This document shows, piece by piece, positions 17,332 to 27,411 of a DNA stretch of 64,000 bases; within the stretch, counting starts at the first letter, position 1; each line of letters opens with the position of its first letter. Source of the stretch: JAPPHA01 sp963662815. GTDB lineage: Bacteria; Pseudomonadota; Alphaproteobacteria; Rhodobacterales; Rhodobacteraceae. Below the pieces are notes generated by a model that worked only from the letters and a program-made list of their open reading frames with translations, was not told where the DNA came from and searched no databases. The DNA lies in assembly GCA_963662815.2 (NCBI GenBank), contig CAXXWA010000040.1, forward strand, positions 186,001-250,000, written 5' to 3'. A program made the translations under genes and the position numbers.

Positions 17332-17982
17332 TTGAAGACTCCAGGAAAGGACAAGCGGGACGGCGCCTATCGCCTCAAGGACAGCGCAGCGCACCGGAGC
17401 TACTACGACGGTTGGGCCGCCGACTACGACGAGGGTTTCGCCCGCTCCGTCGGGTATGTCTACCCTGAACGGATCGCGCGACGCTTCCTCGAACTTGCCG
17501 GACCCGACGACGACCCGGTCGCAGACATCGGCTGCGGCACTGGGCTCGCCGGAGTTGCGCTGAAGGGAAGCGGCCTGACGGTGGACGGGCTCGACATTTC
17601 GAAGGGAATGCTTGCCGAAGCCAGCAGGAAGGACGCCTACCGGCACCTCTTCGCGGCCGACCTCACGAAACCTTCCACCCTTCCCGAAGAGAGATACGGG
17701 GGGTTGATCAGCTGCGGCACATTCACCCTCGGGCATCTCGGTCCGGATGCCCTCAATGCCTGCCTTACGATCGCTCGGCCCGGCGCCCTATTCGTGATCG
17801 GCGTCAACAGCAAACACTGGCAGGACGCCGGCTTTGGACAGCTCTTCGACCGCCTTTCGGTTGCGGGAGCAATCAGTTCTCCGGACATCTCGACTGCGGC
17901 AATCTACGCGGACTCCGAGGATCCGGCAGCCCCGGAGAACGTCGCTTCGCTTGTTGCGTTCCGGACAGTTTGGGAAAGTTGA
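17332..17982 (+). CDS. Class I SAM-dependent methyltransferase
   Basis: 216 residues from a TTG at 17332; the decayed copy has ATG at the same place, which supports this start. The SAM-binding motif I is PVADIGCGTGLAG (about 64-76), followed by VDGLDISKGMLAEA (motif II). YDGWAADYDEGF at the N-terminus is common in small-molecule methyltransferases of this type. The substrate is unknown. It is the intact member of a direct duplication, with the Uma2 gene and a truncated frame between the copies. Confidence 0.85.
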   Translation: MKTPGKDKRDGAYRLKDSAAHRSYYDGWAADYDEGFARSVGYVYPERIARRFLELAGPDDDPVADIGCGTGLAGVALKGSGLTVDGLDISKGMLAEASRKDAYRHLFAADLTKPSTLPEERYGGLISCGTFTLGHLGPDALNACLTIARPGALFVIGVNSKHWQDAGFGQLFDRLSVAGAISSPDISTAAIYADSEDPAAPENVASLVAFRTVWES

Positions 17983-18266
17983 CGCGACCTGTTCCCAGGC
18001 AAGCCCCGACACCCGTCGGTTCGGCGGTCGTGTCGCAGTTCGATGATCGCATAATTTCCTGTCGGCAGGTAACCGGCGTTCGGATTCGGCAACGGCGCCT
18101 GAAAACGGATTCGGAGCGCGGCACCGTCGAGCGATTGACCATCCGTACGCGGACGGATACGCGTCGCCCGAAAGCACGACTCGGTTACTATTTGGCGATC
18201 CCCGCCTTGCTGCGAGGCATCCACCGTCTCCGGACTTCGTTTGACTTTGTTTGCGGAACCCCGACC

Positions 18267-18527
18267 ATGAAACTTCCTGCACTGACTGCAATCGTCCTCG
18301 CCGTGGCGCTGGAGGCCTGCGCGCCGCAGGCTTCACAACCGGAATTCATGCCGGGAGAGACCTGGACCGACGAACACGGCAATGAATGCACGGCAGAGAC
18401 GGCACATTTGGCGGCATGCACCACTCCAGACGGATACGCATTCACGATCGAGACGAAACCGTCGCCGGAAAGCCTGACGGGCGACCCCGCCAAGGCGGTC
18501 ATGTACGTGGTGACGAAGATTCGGTGA
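18267..18527 (+). CDS. Small putative lipoprotein
   Basis: 86 residues from the ATG at 18267. The N-terminus (MKLPALTAIVLAVALEAC) is a short signal peptide ending in a lipobox-like LEAC, so residue 18 may be lipidated, although Glu at -2 is unusual. The mature part has two further cysteines, in NECTAETAHLAACTTPDG, that could form a disulphide. There are no recognised domains. The gene stands alone, with no partner nearby. Function unknown. Confidence 0.6.
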   Translation: MKLPALTAIVLAVALEACAPQASQPEFMPGETWTDEHGNECTAETAHLAACTTPDGYAFTIETKPSPESLTGDPAKAVMYVVTKIR

Positions 18528-19016
18528 CCCGAACTTCGACACCGCTTGTGCGTCGACATTTCGAATCTCCCGCAAGAAAGCGCAATTGGCCGGATCGACA
18601 TCCGGACTGGACGAGCCTTCAAGGCCCGATCAGTGAATGAGAAAAAATTTCGGCCAAACAGCGCAGTAGAGGAAAGAGCTTTAGTTTTTTGCGGGGTGTT
18701 CAAGGGCGGAATTCCCGCGAAGCTTCGGATTCCGTCGATCGGCAAGAATTTTGCGCCGGCTATTGCCAACCAGACTCGGTTCCGGGAAGTTCTTCGACAT
18801 GAAATCGGGAAAGACCAGGCACGCGCCGTCGAGACTCCGGTTTTCCGGCCTGGTCGGAAACGGCCCTGTTCCGTGGTTCCGGGGATTTCCACACCCCTAC
18901 CAACTTGTTGCGGAGCAGCGTGTTTTGTAGTGTGCTTGTCAGCGCGATAGCGTGGCCACCCGCTTTCGGCCAACGAACAGGGAAGCGACACCGGTTCAGG
19001 AAGCGAAGATCCCGAG
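18528..19016. other. Gene-free stretch upstream of ispA
   Basis: About 490 bases with no convincing frame on either strand. A minus-strand open frame across it shows no family motif. The composition drops in GC around 18630-18690. In many proteobacteria xseB precedes ispA; none is visible here. Confidence 0.5.
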
Positions 19017-19922
<906 letters not shown>

Positions 19923-20169
19923 CCCGGTTTCCCGAGCGCGCCGTCTTTGCGGGCGAAGCCTCGCCAGGAAGTTGTTGCCTTCGGAAGGCGGCATCCAAGG
20001 CGGAATGCGGCAAGCGTCACGCAAAGGCTTTCCGTGCCCGCTACACATCCGGACAAAAAACGGCGCACCCGGAGTCTCGTCGGCGGCACGGACCGGACGC
20101 AGACAGCCACACGTTTGACCAATCCGCGGCTGGCGCTATAAGCCGGGCAGCCTTGCACGGGTGGACGCC

Positions 20170-20763
20170 ATGCGCAAATCCAGAATTGACCGCGAAACCT
20201 CGGAGACCAGGATTTCCGTCGAGATCGATCTCGATGGAACCGGAAGGAACTGCTGTCGAACCGGCGTGGGTTTTTTCGATCACATGCTCGAGCAACTGTC
20301 ACGCCATGCGCTCGTCGACTTGACGGTATCCGCTGACGGCGACCTGCAAGTCGATGACCACCACACGGTCGAGGACGTTGGAATCGCGCTTGGGCAGGCG
20401 CTTGCAGCCGCTGTCGGCGACAAGACGGGCATTCGCCGCTACGGCTCCTGCCTCCTGCCGATGGACGACGCCCTCGTTCGGGTCGCGGTCGACCTGTCCG
20501 GCCGATCATATCTCGTCTGGAACGCAGACCCGCCGGGCGCCAGGATCGGCACATTCGATCGCGAACTCGTGCGTGAGTTTTTCAACGCACTGGCCAGCAG
20601 CGGCGGGATTACCCTGCATGTGGATGGTTTGCACGGGTTCAACAGTCACCACATCGTCGAAGCCACGTTCAAGGCATTCGCCCGCGCATTGCGTCAGGCT
20701 ATTGAAATCGATCCTCGCGCGTCCGACACCGTGCCTTCGACCAAGGGCACACTTGTGGAATGA
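20170..20763 (+). CDS. hisB: Imidazoleglycerol-phosphate dehydratase
   Basis: 197 residues from the ATG at 20170 (MRKSRIDRET); a GTG at 20161 is an alternative. Typical monofunctional HisB: GVGFFDHMLEQLSRHA, the metal-binding VDDHHTVEDVGIALGQAL, the second metal site GFNSHHIVEATFKAFARAL, and the C-terminal PSTKGTLVE. It carries out the sixth step of histidine synthesis (IGP to imidazole acetol phosphate, Mn-dependent). It is first in a hisB-hisH-hisA-hisF-hisE run; its stop overlaps the hisH start. Confidence 0.97.
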   Translation: MRKSRIDRETSETRISVEIDLDGTGRNCCRTGVGFFDHMLEQLSRHALVDLTVSADGDLQVDDHHTVEDVGIALGQALAAAVGDKTGIRRYGSCLLPMDDALVRVAVDLSGRSYLVWNADPPGARIGTFDRELVREFFNALASSGGITLHVDGLHGFNSHHIVEATFKAFARALRQAIEIDPRASDTVPSTKGTLVE

Positions 20764-21407
20764 CCTGTTGCGCCATCGTCGACTACGGCAGCGGGAACCT
20801 GCGCTCGGCCGAAAAGGGTTTCCGGCGAATGGCGGACGAAGTTCCCGGGACGGAAATCGTGCTGACGGGCGATCCGGAACGCGTGCTCGCCGCCGACATG
20901 GTAGTCCTCCCGGGCGTCGGCGCCTTCGCCGCCTGTCGAAAGGGACTCTCCGACCGGCGCGGCCTTGAAGAGGCCATTCGCGAATCGGTTGTCGACAGGG
21001 GGACGCCGTACATGGGGATTTGCGTCGGCATGCAGCTGATGGCCACGGTCGGCCGGGAACATGGAGCCGATTGTCCCGGATTCGGCTGGATACCTGGCGA
21101 GGTCGTCGAGCTCGACCGGGGCCATCCGCCCGTCAAGGTGCCGCACATGGGGTGGAACGCGTTGAGCGACTGCCACACTTCTCATCCCGTCCTCGCCGAC
21201 GTGGAACCAGGCGATCACGTCTACTTCGTTCATTCCTACCATCTACGCCCGGCCTGTGACGACATGGTTCTGGCAAGGGCGAATCACGGAGAATCCTTCG
21301 CCGCCGCAGTCGGCCGCGACAATGTGGTCGGCATGCAGTTCCATCCGGAAAAGAGCCAGACGACCGGTCTTCGCATCATCGGGAACTTTCTCGCGTGGCG
21401 GCCTTAG
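20760..21407 (+). CDS. hisH: Imidazole glycerol phosphate synthase, glutaminase subunit
   Basis: 215 residues. It is a class I amidotransferase with VVLPGVGAFAACRKGL near the N-terminus, the nucleophile in GICVGMQLMA (Cys about residue 85), and the catalytic pair in GMQFHPEKSQ. HisH hydrolyses glutamine and channels ammonia to HisF for IGP and AICAR formation. Overlaps hisB by four bases. A gap of about 105 bases separates it from hisA. Confidence 0.97.
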   Translation: MTCCAIVDYGSGNLRSAEKGFRRMADEVPGTEIVLTGDPERVLAADMVVLPGVGAFAACRKGLSDRRGLEEAIRESVVDRGTPYMGICVGMQLMATVGREHGADCPGFGWIPGEVVELDRGHPPVKVPHMGWNALSDCHTSHPVLADVEPGDHVYFVHSYHLRPACDDMVLARANHGESFAAAVGRDNVVGMQFHPEKSQTTGLRIIGNFLAWRP

Positions 21408-21513
21408 CTCCCGTTCCCGGCTTCACGCGGCTTTCAAGGCCTCCCCAATGCGGCGGCGGTCGGCCTGACCGCTTGCGCAACATCTGTCGGCCGAGTTCGG
21501 GCTTTCGCTGCAC

Positions 21514-22245
21514 ATGATCCTCTACCCGGCAATCGACCTCAAGGATGGTCAGTGCGTCCGCCTGCTCCGGGGCGAAATGGACCGCGCGACCGTCTACAGC
21601 GATTCCCCGGCACAGCAGGCCCGGCGGTTTCAGGACCTTGGCTGCGAATGGCTGCACGTCGTCGATCTCGACGGCGCGGTCAGAGGCAAGCCGGCGAATG
21701 CGGCAGCCATCGGCGAAATCGTCTCGAGCGTCCGTGCACCTATACAGCTCGGCGGAGGAATCAGGGACCTTGAAACAATCGGAGCGTGGCTGGAAAGAGG
21801 CGTCACTCGCATCATCCTGGGCACGCTTGCCGTGGAAGACCCGGATCTGGTCCGGCAAGCTGCGCGCAGGTTCGGAGGGCGCATCGCCGTCGGTCTCGAT
21901 GCGCGAGACGGGCTGGTCGCCACGCGCGGATGGACAACCCAGACCAAGGCGCGCGCCGAAGATCTCGCCCGTAGGTTCGAAGATGCGGGTGTCGCTGCCA
22001 TAGTCTATACGGACATCTCGCGCGACGGCGCCATGGAGGGGCCGAACGTGGACGCGACCGCAGCGCTGGCGCAGTCCGTGGAGATTCCGGTTATCGCATC
22101 CGGCGGAGTCTCGTCTCTTGCGGACCTTCGCGCACTTCGCGATTGCGGGGCCGGCCTCAATGGGGTGATCTGCGGCCGCGCGATCTATGACGGCGCGATC
22201 GACCCCAGCGAAGCAATCGCCCTGTTGAGGGTCGACAGGTGCTGA
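21514..22245 (+). CDS. hisA: ProFAR isomerase (HisA)
   Basis: 243 residues, a (beta/alpha)8 barrel. It starts MILYPAIDLKDGQCVRLLRG with the catalytic aspartate at residue 8. GGIRDLETI and VIASGGVSSLADL are the phosphate-binding loops, and YTDISRDGAMEGPNV contains the second catalytic aspartate. It isomerises ProFAR to PRFAR in histidine synthesis. The end overlaps the hisF GTG start by 7 bases. Confidence 0.97.
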   Translation: MILYPAIDLKDGQCVRLLRGEMDRATVYSDSPAQQARRFQDLGCEWLHVVDLDGAVRGKPANAAAIGEIVSSVRAPIQLGGGIRDLETIGAWLERGVTRIILGTLAVEDPDLVRQAARRFGGRIAVGLDARDGLVATRGWTTQTKARAEDLARRFEDAGVAAIVYTDISRDGAMEGPNVDATAALAQSVEIPVIASGGVSSLADLRALRDCGAGLNGVICGRAIYDGAIDPSEAIALLRVDRC

Positions 22246-22997
22246 AGACACGCATCATACCATGCCTCGACGTCAAGGACGGGCGCGTCGTGAAGGGCGT
22301 GAACTTCGTCAATCTCGTCGACGCGGGCGACCCTGTCGAATGCGCGCGAGCCTATGACGCGGCTGGCGCCGACGAACTCTGTTTTCTCGACATTGCGGCC
22401 ACCCGCGAAAATCGCGGCACGATGTACGACGTGGTGCAGCGCACCGCGGACCAGTGCTTCATGCCGCTGACCGCTGGAGGCGGCGTTCGCACGCCGGACG
22501 ACATGCAGGCTCTCCTGCTCGCCGGCGCCGACAAGGTTTCGATCAACTCGGCGGCGGTGGCCGACCCGGAGCTCGTGGCCGCCTGCGCCAATCGGTTCGG
22601 CCGGCAGTGCGTCGTCGTCGCAATCGACGCCAAGTCGACAGGCAACGGCAGCTTCGTCATTTCGACCTACGGCGGCAGCCGCATGACGTCGATCGACGCG
22701 GTCGATTTCGCAAGGCAGGTCGAGTCGCGGGGCGCCGGAGAAATCCTCCTGACATCCATGGACCGCGACGGCACGCGCCTCGGCTACGATCTGGAACTGA
22801 CGCGCAGGATTGCCGATGCGGTGGGAATTCCTGTCGTCGCATCGGGCGGAGTCGGAACGCTCGATCACCTTGTGGAAGGCGTCGTGTCCGGTCGCGCCAG
22901 CGCCGTGCTCGCCGCATCAATCTTCCATTTCGGCGAATCCTCGATCAGGGAAGCCAAGGAATACATGGCCGACCGCGGAATTCCGGTGAGACTATAG
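22239..22997 (+). CDS. hisF: Imidazole glycerol phosphate synthase, cyclase subunit
   Basis: 252 residues starting at GTG. The barrel has MLKTRIIPCLDVKDGRVVKG with the catalytic aspartate at residue 11, GGGVRTPDDMQALLLAGADK, and ILLTSMDRDGTRLGYDLELT with the second catalytic aspartate, plus VVASGGVGTLDHL for phosphate binding. With HisH it converts PRFAR and ammonia to IGP and AICAR. Translationally coupled to hisA; hisE follows after 9 bases. Confidence 0.97.
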   Translation: MLKTRIIPCLDVKDGRVVKGVNFVNLVDAGDPVECARAYDAAGADELCFLDIAATRENRGTMYDVVQRTADQCFMPLTAGGGVRTPDDMQALLLAGADKVSINSAAVADPELVAACANRFGRQCVVVAIDAKSTGNGSFVISTYGGSRMTSIDAVDFARQVESRGAGEILLTSMDRDGTRLGYDLELTRRIADAVGIPVVASGGVGTLDHLVEGVVSGRASAVLAASIFHFGESSIREAKEYMADRGIPVRL

Positions 22998-23006
22998 GCC
23001 AGCTCC

Positions 23007-23486
23007 ATGCCCAACGTACTGACCCGCCTCGCCCGCACCATCGAGTCTCGCAAGGGCGAGGACGAACGCAAGTCCTACGCCGCAAGACTCTTCGCACGCG
23101 GTCCCGAGAAATGCGCGGAGAAGTTCGGCGAGGAGGCTGTCGAGGCCATAATCGCCTCCGCAAAGAACGACCGCAAGAACCTCACTGAAGAAGCCGCCGA
23201 CGTTATCTTTCATCTCCTCGTGATGCTGTCCGCGCGTGGAGTCAGGTTCGAGGACGTGCTGGAGGAACTCAAGCGCCGCGAAGGCCGGTCGGGTCTTGTC
23301 GAAAAGCGCGAGCGCAAGAAGAGGCAGGCTGATGCGGTTTGCCGGACTCGCGGAAAGTGTCACAGACGCGCGTTGAAGGCGCCATGCGACGCAAGACAAG
23401 CATTTATGCTCTGCCTCCGGTTGCGCCCTCCGGAACCCCAGCGGGCATGCGCCGCGAATCAGTTGTTGACGCTACTTTGGCGATGA
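23007..23486 (+). CDS. hisE: Phosphoribosyl-ATP diphosphatase with an unusual C-terminal extension
   Basis: The first ~108 residues are normal HisE (MazG-like): SYAARLFARGPEKCAEKFGE, EAVEAIIASAKNDRKNLTEE and AADVIFHLLVMLSARGV, ending near EGRSGLVEKRERKK. The frame then runs on for about 50 residues (RQADAVCRTRGKCHRRALKA onward) with no family similarity and cysteine/arginine-rich composition. Normal HisE is about 105 residues, so the native stop was probably lost through a small indel near 23330; a TGA is present in another frame there. Activity is likely retained. It hydrolyses PR-ATP to PR-AMP. hisI is not in the window. Confidence 0.88.
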   Translation: MPNVLTRLARTIESRKGEDERKSYAARLFARGPEKCAEKFGEEAVEAIIASAKNDRKNLTEEAADVIFHLLVMLSARGVRFEDVLEELKRREGRSGLVEKRERKKRQADAVCRTRGKCHRRALKAPCDARQAFMLCLRLRPPEPQRACAANQLLTLLWR

Positions 23487-23631
23487 GCAGGTGCGCGCAT
23501 CCTGTGCCCTCCCATCGTCGGGCCGATAGGCGGGTGGATAGGCAGGGTATTGCCACCGTGCGGCGCATGCCTGAAAATCAACTGCTTTCCTGCGGCGAAG
23601 GCACCAGCCGGAGAATCGGGGAGAACCGGCC

Positions 23632-24363
23632 ATGAAACTCAAGCGCGCGCTCGTTACCGGAGCATCCAGCGGGATCGGCGAAGCGACCGTTCGCGCGCTC
23701 TCCGCCTCGGGCCGCGAGGTTCTCGCAGTGGCGCGCAGACACGACAGGCTTGAAGTCCTCGCCGAAGCGACAGGGGCAAGGACGCTGGCCGCGGATGTGC
23801 GCGACATCTCGATTCTGGATGCCGTTGCGGATTTCTCGCCCGACATCCTCGTGAACAATGCCGGAGTCGGACACGGGATGGACGGTCTTCTCGGCCTCGA
23901 CCAGGAGGTTTACGAGGAATCGGTCGCAATCAACGTCCTGGGGCCTGTCCGGATCACCGCCGCGACAATTCCGGGCATGAAGGCGCGCGGGCGGGGTCAT
24001 GTCGTCAACGTCGGATCGATCGCGGGGCTTCACACCTCGATTTCGGCCCTTTACGGGGCAACGAAAGCGGCCATCCACATTTTCAGCCAGAATCTCCGTT
24101 ACGAACTTGCTGGCACGGGCCTGCGTGTCACCGAGATCTGTCCCGGCCGCGTCACCTCGGAGATTTACAGCGCAGCGCGGGGTGATCGCCGACGACTGGA
24201 CGCAATGTACGAATCCGGCATCCGGGAACTGGACCCGGAAGACATTGCTGCAGCGATCATCTATGCCGTCGACGCCCCGGAACACGTCAACATCTCGACC
24301 ATCGAATTGTTGCCTACGGATCAGACGGTAGGCGGCATTGCAATGCGCCCTTCAGGCACGTAG
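23632..24363 (+). CDS. Short-chain dehydrogenase (YdfG-like NADP-dependent)
   Basis: 243 residues of classical SDR fold: cofactor loop TGASSGIGEATVRAL, with Arg-Arg in VARRHDRLE suggesting NADP; structural NNAGVG; catalytic serine in VNVGSIAGLH; and YGATK for the active Tyr/Lys. The C-terminal DIAAAIIYAVDAPEHVNIST IELLPT resembles YdfG/3-hydroxy acid dehydrogenases, which oxidise beta-hydroxy acids such as L-allo-threonine and serine. Followed 3 bases later by another SDR gene, probably one operon. Confidence 0.85.
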   Translation: MKLKRALVTGASSGIGEATVRALSASGREVLAVARRHDRLEVLAEATGARTLAADVRDISILDAVADFSPDILVNNAGVGHGMDGLLGLDQEVYEESVAINVLGPVRITAATIPGMKARGRGHVVNVGSIAGLHTSISALYGATKAAIHIFSQNLRYELAGTGLRVTEICPGRVTSEIYSAARGDRRRLDAMYESGIRELDPEDIAAAIIYAVDAPEHVNISTIELLPTDQTVGGIAMRPSGT

Positions 24364-24366
24364 CCC

Positions 24367-25113
24367 ATGGGGCGTCTCGACAACAAGACCGCGCTCGTCA
24401 CGGGTGGCGGCAACGGGATCGGCAAGGCCTGCGCACTCGCATATGCGCGCGAAGGTGCGAGTCTCCTGCTGATCGATATCCAGCGCGACGCTGCAGGGGC
24501 GGTTGCGGACGCGGTCGCCGAAACCGGAGCAAACGCCCTCGCCGTCGCCTGCGACGTTACGGACACGGATGCCGTCGATGCGGCGATCGTTGCGGGACTC
24601 GACCGGTTCGGCAGGATCGACGTCCTTCTGAACTCGGCGGGCGGCGGGTCGGCGAGGGACGGGCCGGTGACCGACCTCGACCTAGACGAGTTCTGGCGCA
24701 CGATCCGCGTCGATCTATACGGCACGCTCCTGATGTGCCGCCGGGTCATTCCGGAAATGGCCAGGACGGGCGGGGGGTCGATCATCAACATGTCGTCACT
24801 GCGCGCAGTGATCGGGACGCGCGGAGCGGATGCCTACACCGCGGCGAAGGGCGGCGTCCTTTCGATGAGCCGGGCCATGGCCGTGCAATGGGCGGAGAAG
24901 GGCATCCGAGTCAATGTCCTGGCGCCCGGCGTGACCCTCACCGAACGCGTGACCGAGTTCATTGCGCCGGACGATCCGGTTTGCAGGAAGTCCCTTCTCG
25001 GACTATCCCTTCCTTGCGACATCGCCGAACTCGCGCTTTTTCTCGCTTCCGACGAATCGAGCAGGATCACCGGGGAGACGATTCGGATCGATGGCGGCGC
25101 AAGCGCTCATTGA
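24367..25113 (+). CDS. Short-chain dehydrogenase, FabG-like
   Basis: 248 residues, classical SDR: TGGGNGIGKACALAYAREG for the cofactor, LLIDIQRD with an aspartate suggesting NAD preference, LNSAGG in place of the usual NNAG, catalytic serine in INMSSLRAV, YTAAKGG for Tyr/Lys, and ITGETIRIDGGASAH at the end. Substrate unknown. It pairs with the preceding SDR and lies upstream of a MetE-like gene, so the three may share a pathway; this is inference from order only. Confidence 0.85.
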   Translation: MGRLDNKTALVTGGGNGIGKACALAYAREGASLLLIDIQRDAAGAVADAVAETGANALAVACDVTDTDAVDAAIVAGLDRFGRIDVLLNSAGGGSARDGPVTDLDLDEFWRTIRVDLYGTLLMCRRVIPEMARTGGGSIINMSSLRAVIGTRGADAYTAAKGGVLSMSRAMAVQWAEKGIRVNVLAPGVTLTERVTEFIAPDDPVCRKSLLGLSLPCDIAELALFLASDESSRITGETIRIDGGASAH

Positions 25114-25357
25114 CCCGGCCCGGCCGTCGCCTGGAATGTATCGCAATGCGCGCTGCTGCCAGGAGAGCGGCCGCACCGCCGACACCGCGCCGCTTGCAGC
25201 CCTTCCCCGTCCTGCGGTGGTCGGGGTTTGCTCCGTATGGCATCGCTGCGGGTGCGGCACATGGGTACGGCAGGACAGATAGTTCAGAGGGGCGCGCCAT
25301 CCGTACTACGAGACCGGGACGTCGCAATTCAATGCAATCCAAGCGAGAGGCAATCCA

Positions 25358-26512
25358 ATGCGAAACAGCAATGACAGAATCCTGACAACCCATGTCGGCA
25401 GCCTGCCGCGACCGCACGACCTTCTCGACATGCTGAAGGCGCGGCTCGACGGCGAGGCCGTCGACCGGCACGCCTTCGAAACCAGGTTGAGCGAAAGCGT
25501 GGACGCAATGGTGCGTCGGCAGGCCGAGGCCGGTGTCGACGTCGTGGCGGACGGCGAAATGTCGAAACCGGGACATGCGGTCTACATCAACGAGCGCATC
25601 GAGGGATTCGAACCGCGTCCCGATGACGATTTCGGCTACTACAAGGAAGAAAGGGAAGCTTTTCCTGAATATTACGAGGACTACTTCAAGAAGGCGCACT
25701 TGGGTGGAGCAATCGCGCCATCGTCACCGATGTGCTGCATCGGCGAGATCCGGTATGTAGGGCATAAAGCCCTGAAGACCGATCTCGAAAACCTTCGCGC
25801 CGCCGTCGAAAGGCATGGATGCGAAGAGGCCTTCATGCCTTGCGCCGCCGTCACGGGCGTAGGTTTCAACGAATACTATCCCACGGAAGAAGCGTACATG
25901 TTCGCGCTCGCGGACGCCCTTTCGGAAGAATACCGCGCAATCGTCGAAGCGGGCTTCCTGCTGCAAGTCGACGATCCGTTCCTGCCTCATGTCTACATGG
26001 ACAGGTCGCTCGACGAGGACGCCCGGGTTGCGAAGGCCACGATGTACGCAGAGGCGGTGAATCACTCTATCAGGGGAATTCCCGAGGAGAAGATCCGCTA
26101 CCACACCTGTTACGGCATCAACCAAGGTCCCCGCGTCCATGAACCTGACCTCCCGCAGATGATCGAAGTGATTCTGAAGGTGAAGGCCGGCGCCTACTCA
26201 TTCGAGGCGGGCAATCCCCGCCACGAACACGAATACCACCTCTGGGAGCATGTCGAACTGCCCGACGGAAAGCTCCTGCTGCCCGGCGTGATCACCCACG
26301 CCTCAAGCGTGGTAGAACACCCCGAGTATGTGGCCGAGCGCATCGTCCGTTTCGCCGAACGGGTCGGCCGTGAAAACGTCATTGCATCTACTGACTGCGG
26401 ATTCTCGTCCCAGGCGATGTACAGGACCGAAATCGAGAACCGGATCGTCTGGGCGAAGCTCGGGGCTCTTTGCGACGGGGCGCGGATCGCCAGCGGAATT
26501 CTCTGGCGCTGA
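25358..26512 (+). CDS. Cobalamin-independent methionine synthase family protein (MetE C-terminal domain only)
   Basis: 384 residues, about half of full MetE: only the zinc-binding catalytic barrel is present. It begins ILTTHVGSLPRPHDLLDML and keeps the zinc ligands in HTCYGIN (His249, Cys251), FEAGNPRHEHEYH and ASTDCGFSSQ (Cys347). Core folate-independent and archaeal-type relatives transfer methyl groups from varied donors to thiols; many bacterial ones lie in catabolic clusters and act as vinyl- or methyl-thioether or other methyltransferases. The methyl donor cannot be predicted. Downstream of two SDR genes on the same strand. Confidence 0.85.
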   Translation: MRNSNDRILTTHVGSLPRPHDLLDMLKARLDGEAVDRHAFETRLSESVDAMVRRQAEAGVDVVADGEMSKPGHAVYINERIEGFEPRPDDDFGYYKEEREAFPEYYEDYFKKAHLGGAIAPSSPMCCIGEIRYVGHKALKTDLENLRAAVERHGCEEAFMPCAAVTGVGFNEYYPTEEAYMFALADALSEEYRAIVEAGFLLQVDDPFLPHVYMDRSLDEDARVAKATMYAEAVNHSIRGIPEEKIRYHTCYGINQGPRVHEPDLPQMIEVILKVKAGAYSFEAGNPRHEHEYHLWEHVELPDGKLLLPGVITHASSVVEHPEYVAERIVRFAERVGRENVIASTDCGFSSQAMYRTEIENRIVWAKLGALCDGARIASGILWR

Positions 26513-26562
26513 CGGGATTCTTGGACTGTCGGCCAGCCGGTTCGGCACGCCAGCTGCCGGCT

Positions 26563-27411
26563 TCAGATCACGTGCACCGGTAGATCCTCGGCGATCGAAG
26601 CGGGACCGCTGAATCTCGCCTTCATATGGCGCATCGCCATTGCATGGTTCGCTTCGGTGTCCATGTGGATGCGGAAATGGGTGAGAACGAACTTTCGAAC
26701 CCGGTTCCGTCGGGCCATTCGCGCGATTTCGCCAGGGGTGGGCGTCAGCCGTTCCGTGCGGGGGTTTGCGGATTCGCCGTCAAGCCGGTAGCATCAGTGC
26801 AGCAGCAGGTCTGCCGACCGGCAGAGTGTCTCCAGTTCGGGGCAGATTCCCGCGTCGCCGGCATAGACAAACTTCTTTGCGCCGTCCGTGACCGCCAACG
26901 CCATGCACTCGAGCAGCGGTTGAAAATGTGGAACCTCGCACGAGCGAAAGCGCCAACCGGTTCCCCCAAAGGAAAAACCCGGCCGGACCTCCGTGACCAA
27001 CGGCGTTGGCCAGGGTCTGGGCAGGGATCCGCCCCGAGCCAGCCAGACCTACTGGCTGGAAGGGAATTGCGTGCGCGCCCGCAGGTCGTGGGCGAACGCG
27101 CCATCCGGACCGAAAAGCCTTTCCGTGGCTTCGGCAACCGGCGGCGGGCCGAATACTTTGAGCGGCGTCGCATCCGAATCCCGCCTCGCGTGCACGAGGC
27201 GCGCGAAGTCCATAATGTGGTCCGAGTGGAGATGGCTGAAAAACAGGTAGTCCACGCCGGACGGATCGTAGCCCGCCTGAAGGAGGCGGTCGAACACGCC
27301 GCCGCCGCAATCGAATAGTAACTTGGCGCCGCTCGCTTCAAGGAGGAATCCCGAGGAGGCGCGACGTACGCAGGGTTCGGGAGAACCAGATCCGAGTATA
27401 GTCAGCCGCAT
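26563..27411 (-). pseudogene. Metallo-beta-lactamase-fold hydrolase with two in-frame stops
   Basis: A single 283-codon frame encodes an RNase Z-like MBL protein: MRLTILGSGSPEPCVRRASS, the metal motif FFSHLHSDHIMDFARL (HxHxDH), then FVYAGDAGICPE, and LTHFRIHMD near the end. It is interrupted by TAG at 27049-27051 and TGA at 26794-26796, with no frameshift, consistent with CAG-to-TAG and TGG-to-TGA changes. Relatives hydrolyse phosphodiesters or esters. Either it is a recently dead gene or there are two base errors; a stop-recoding system would be exotic. Confidence 0.85.
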
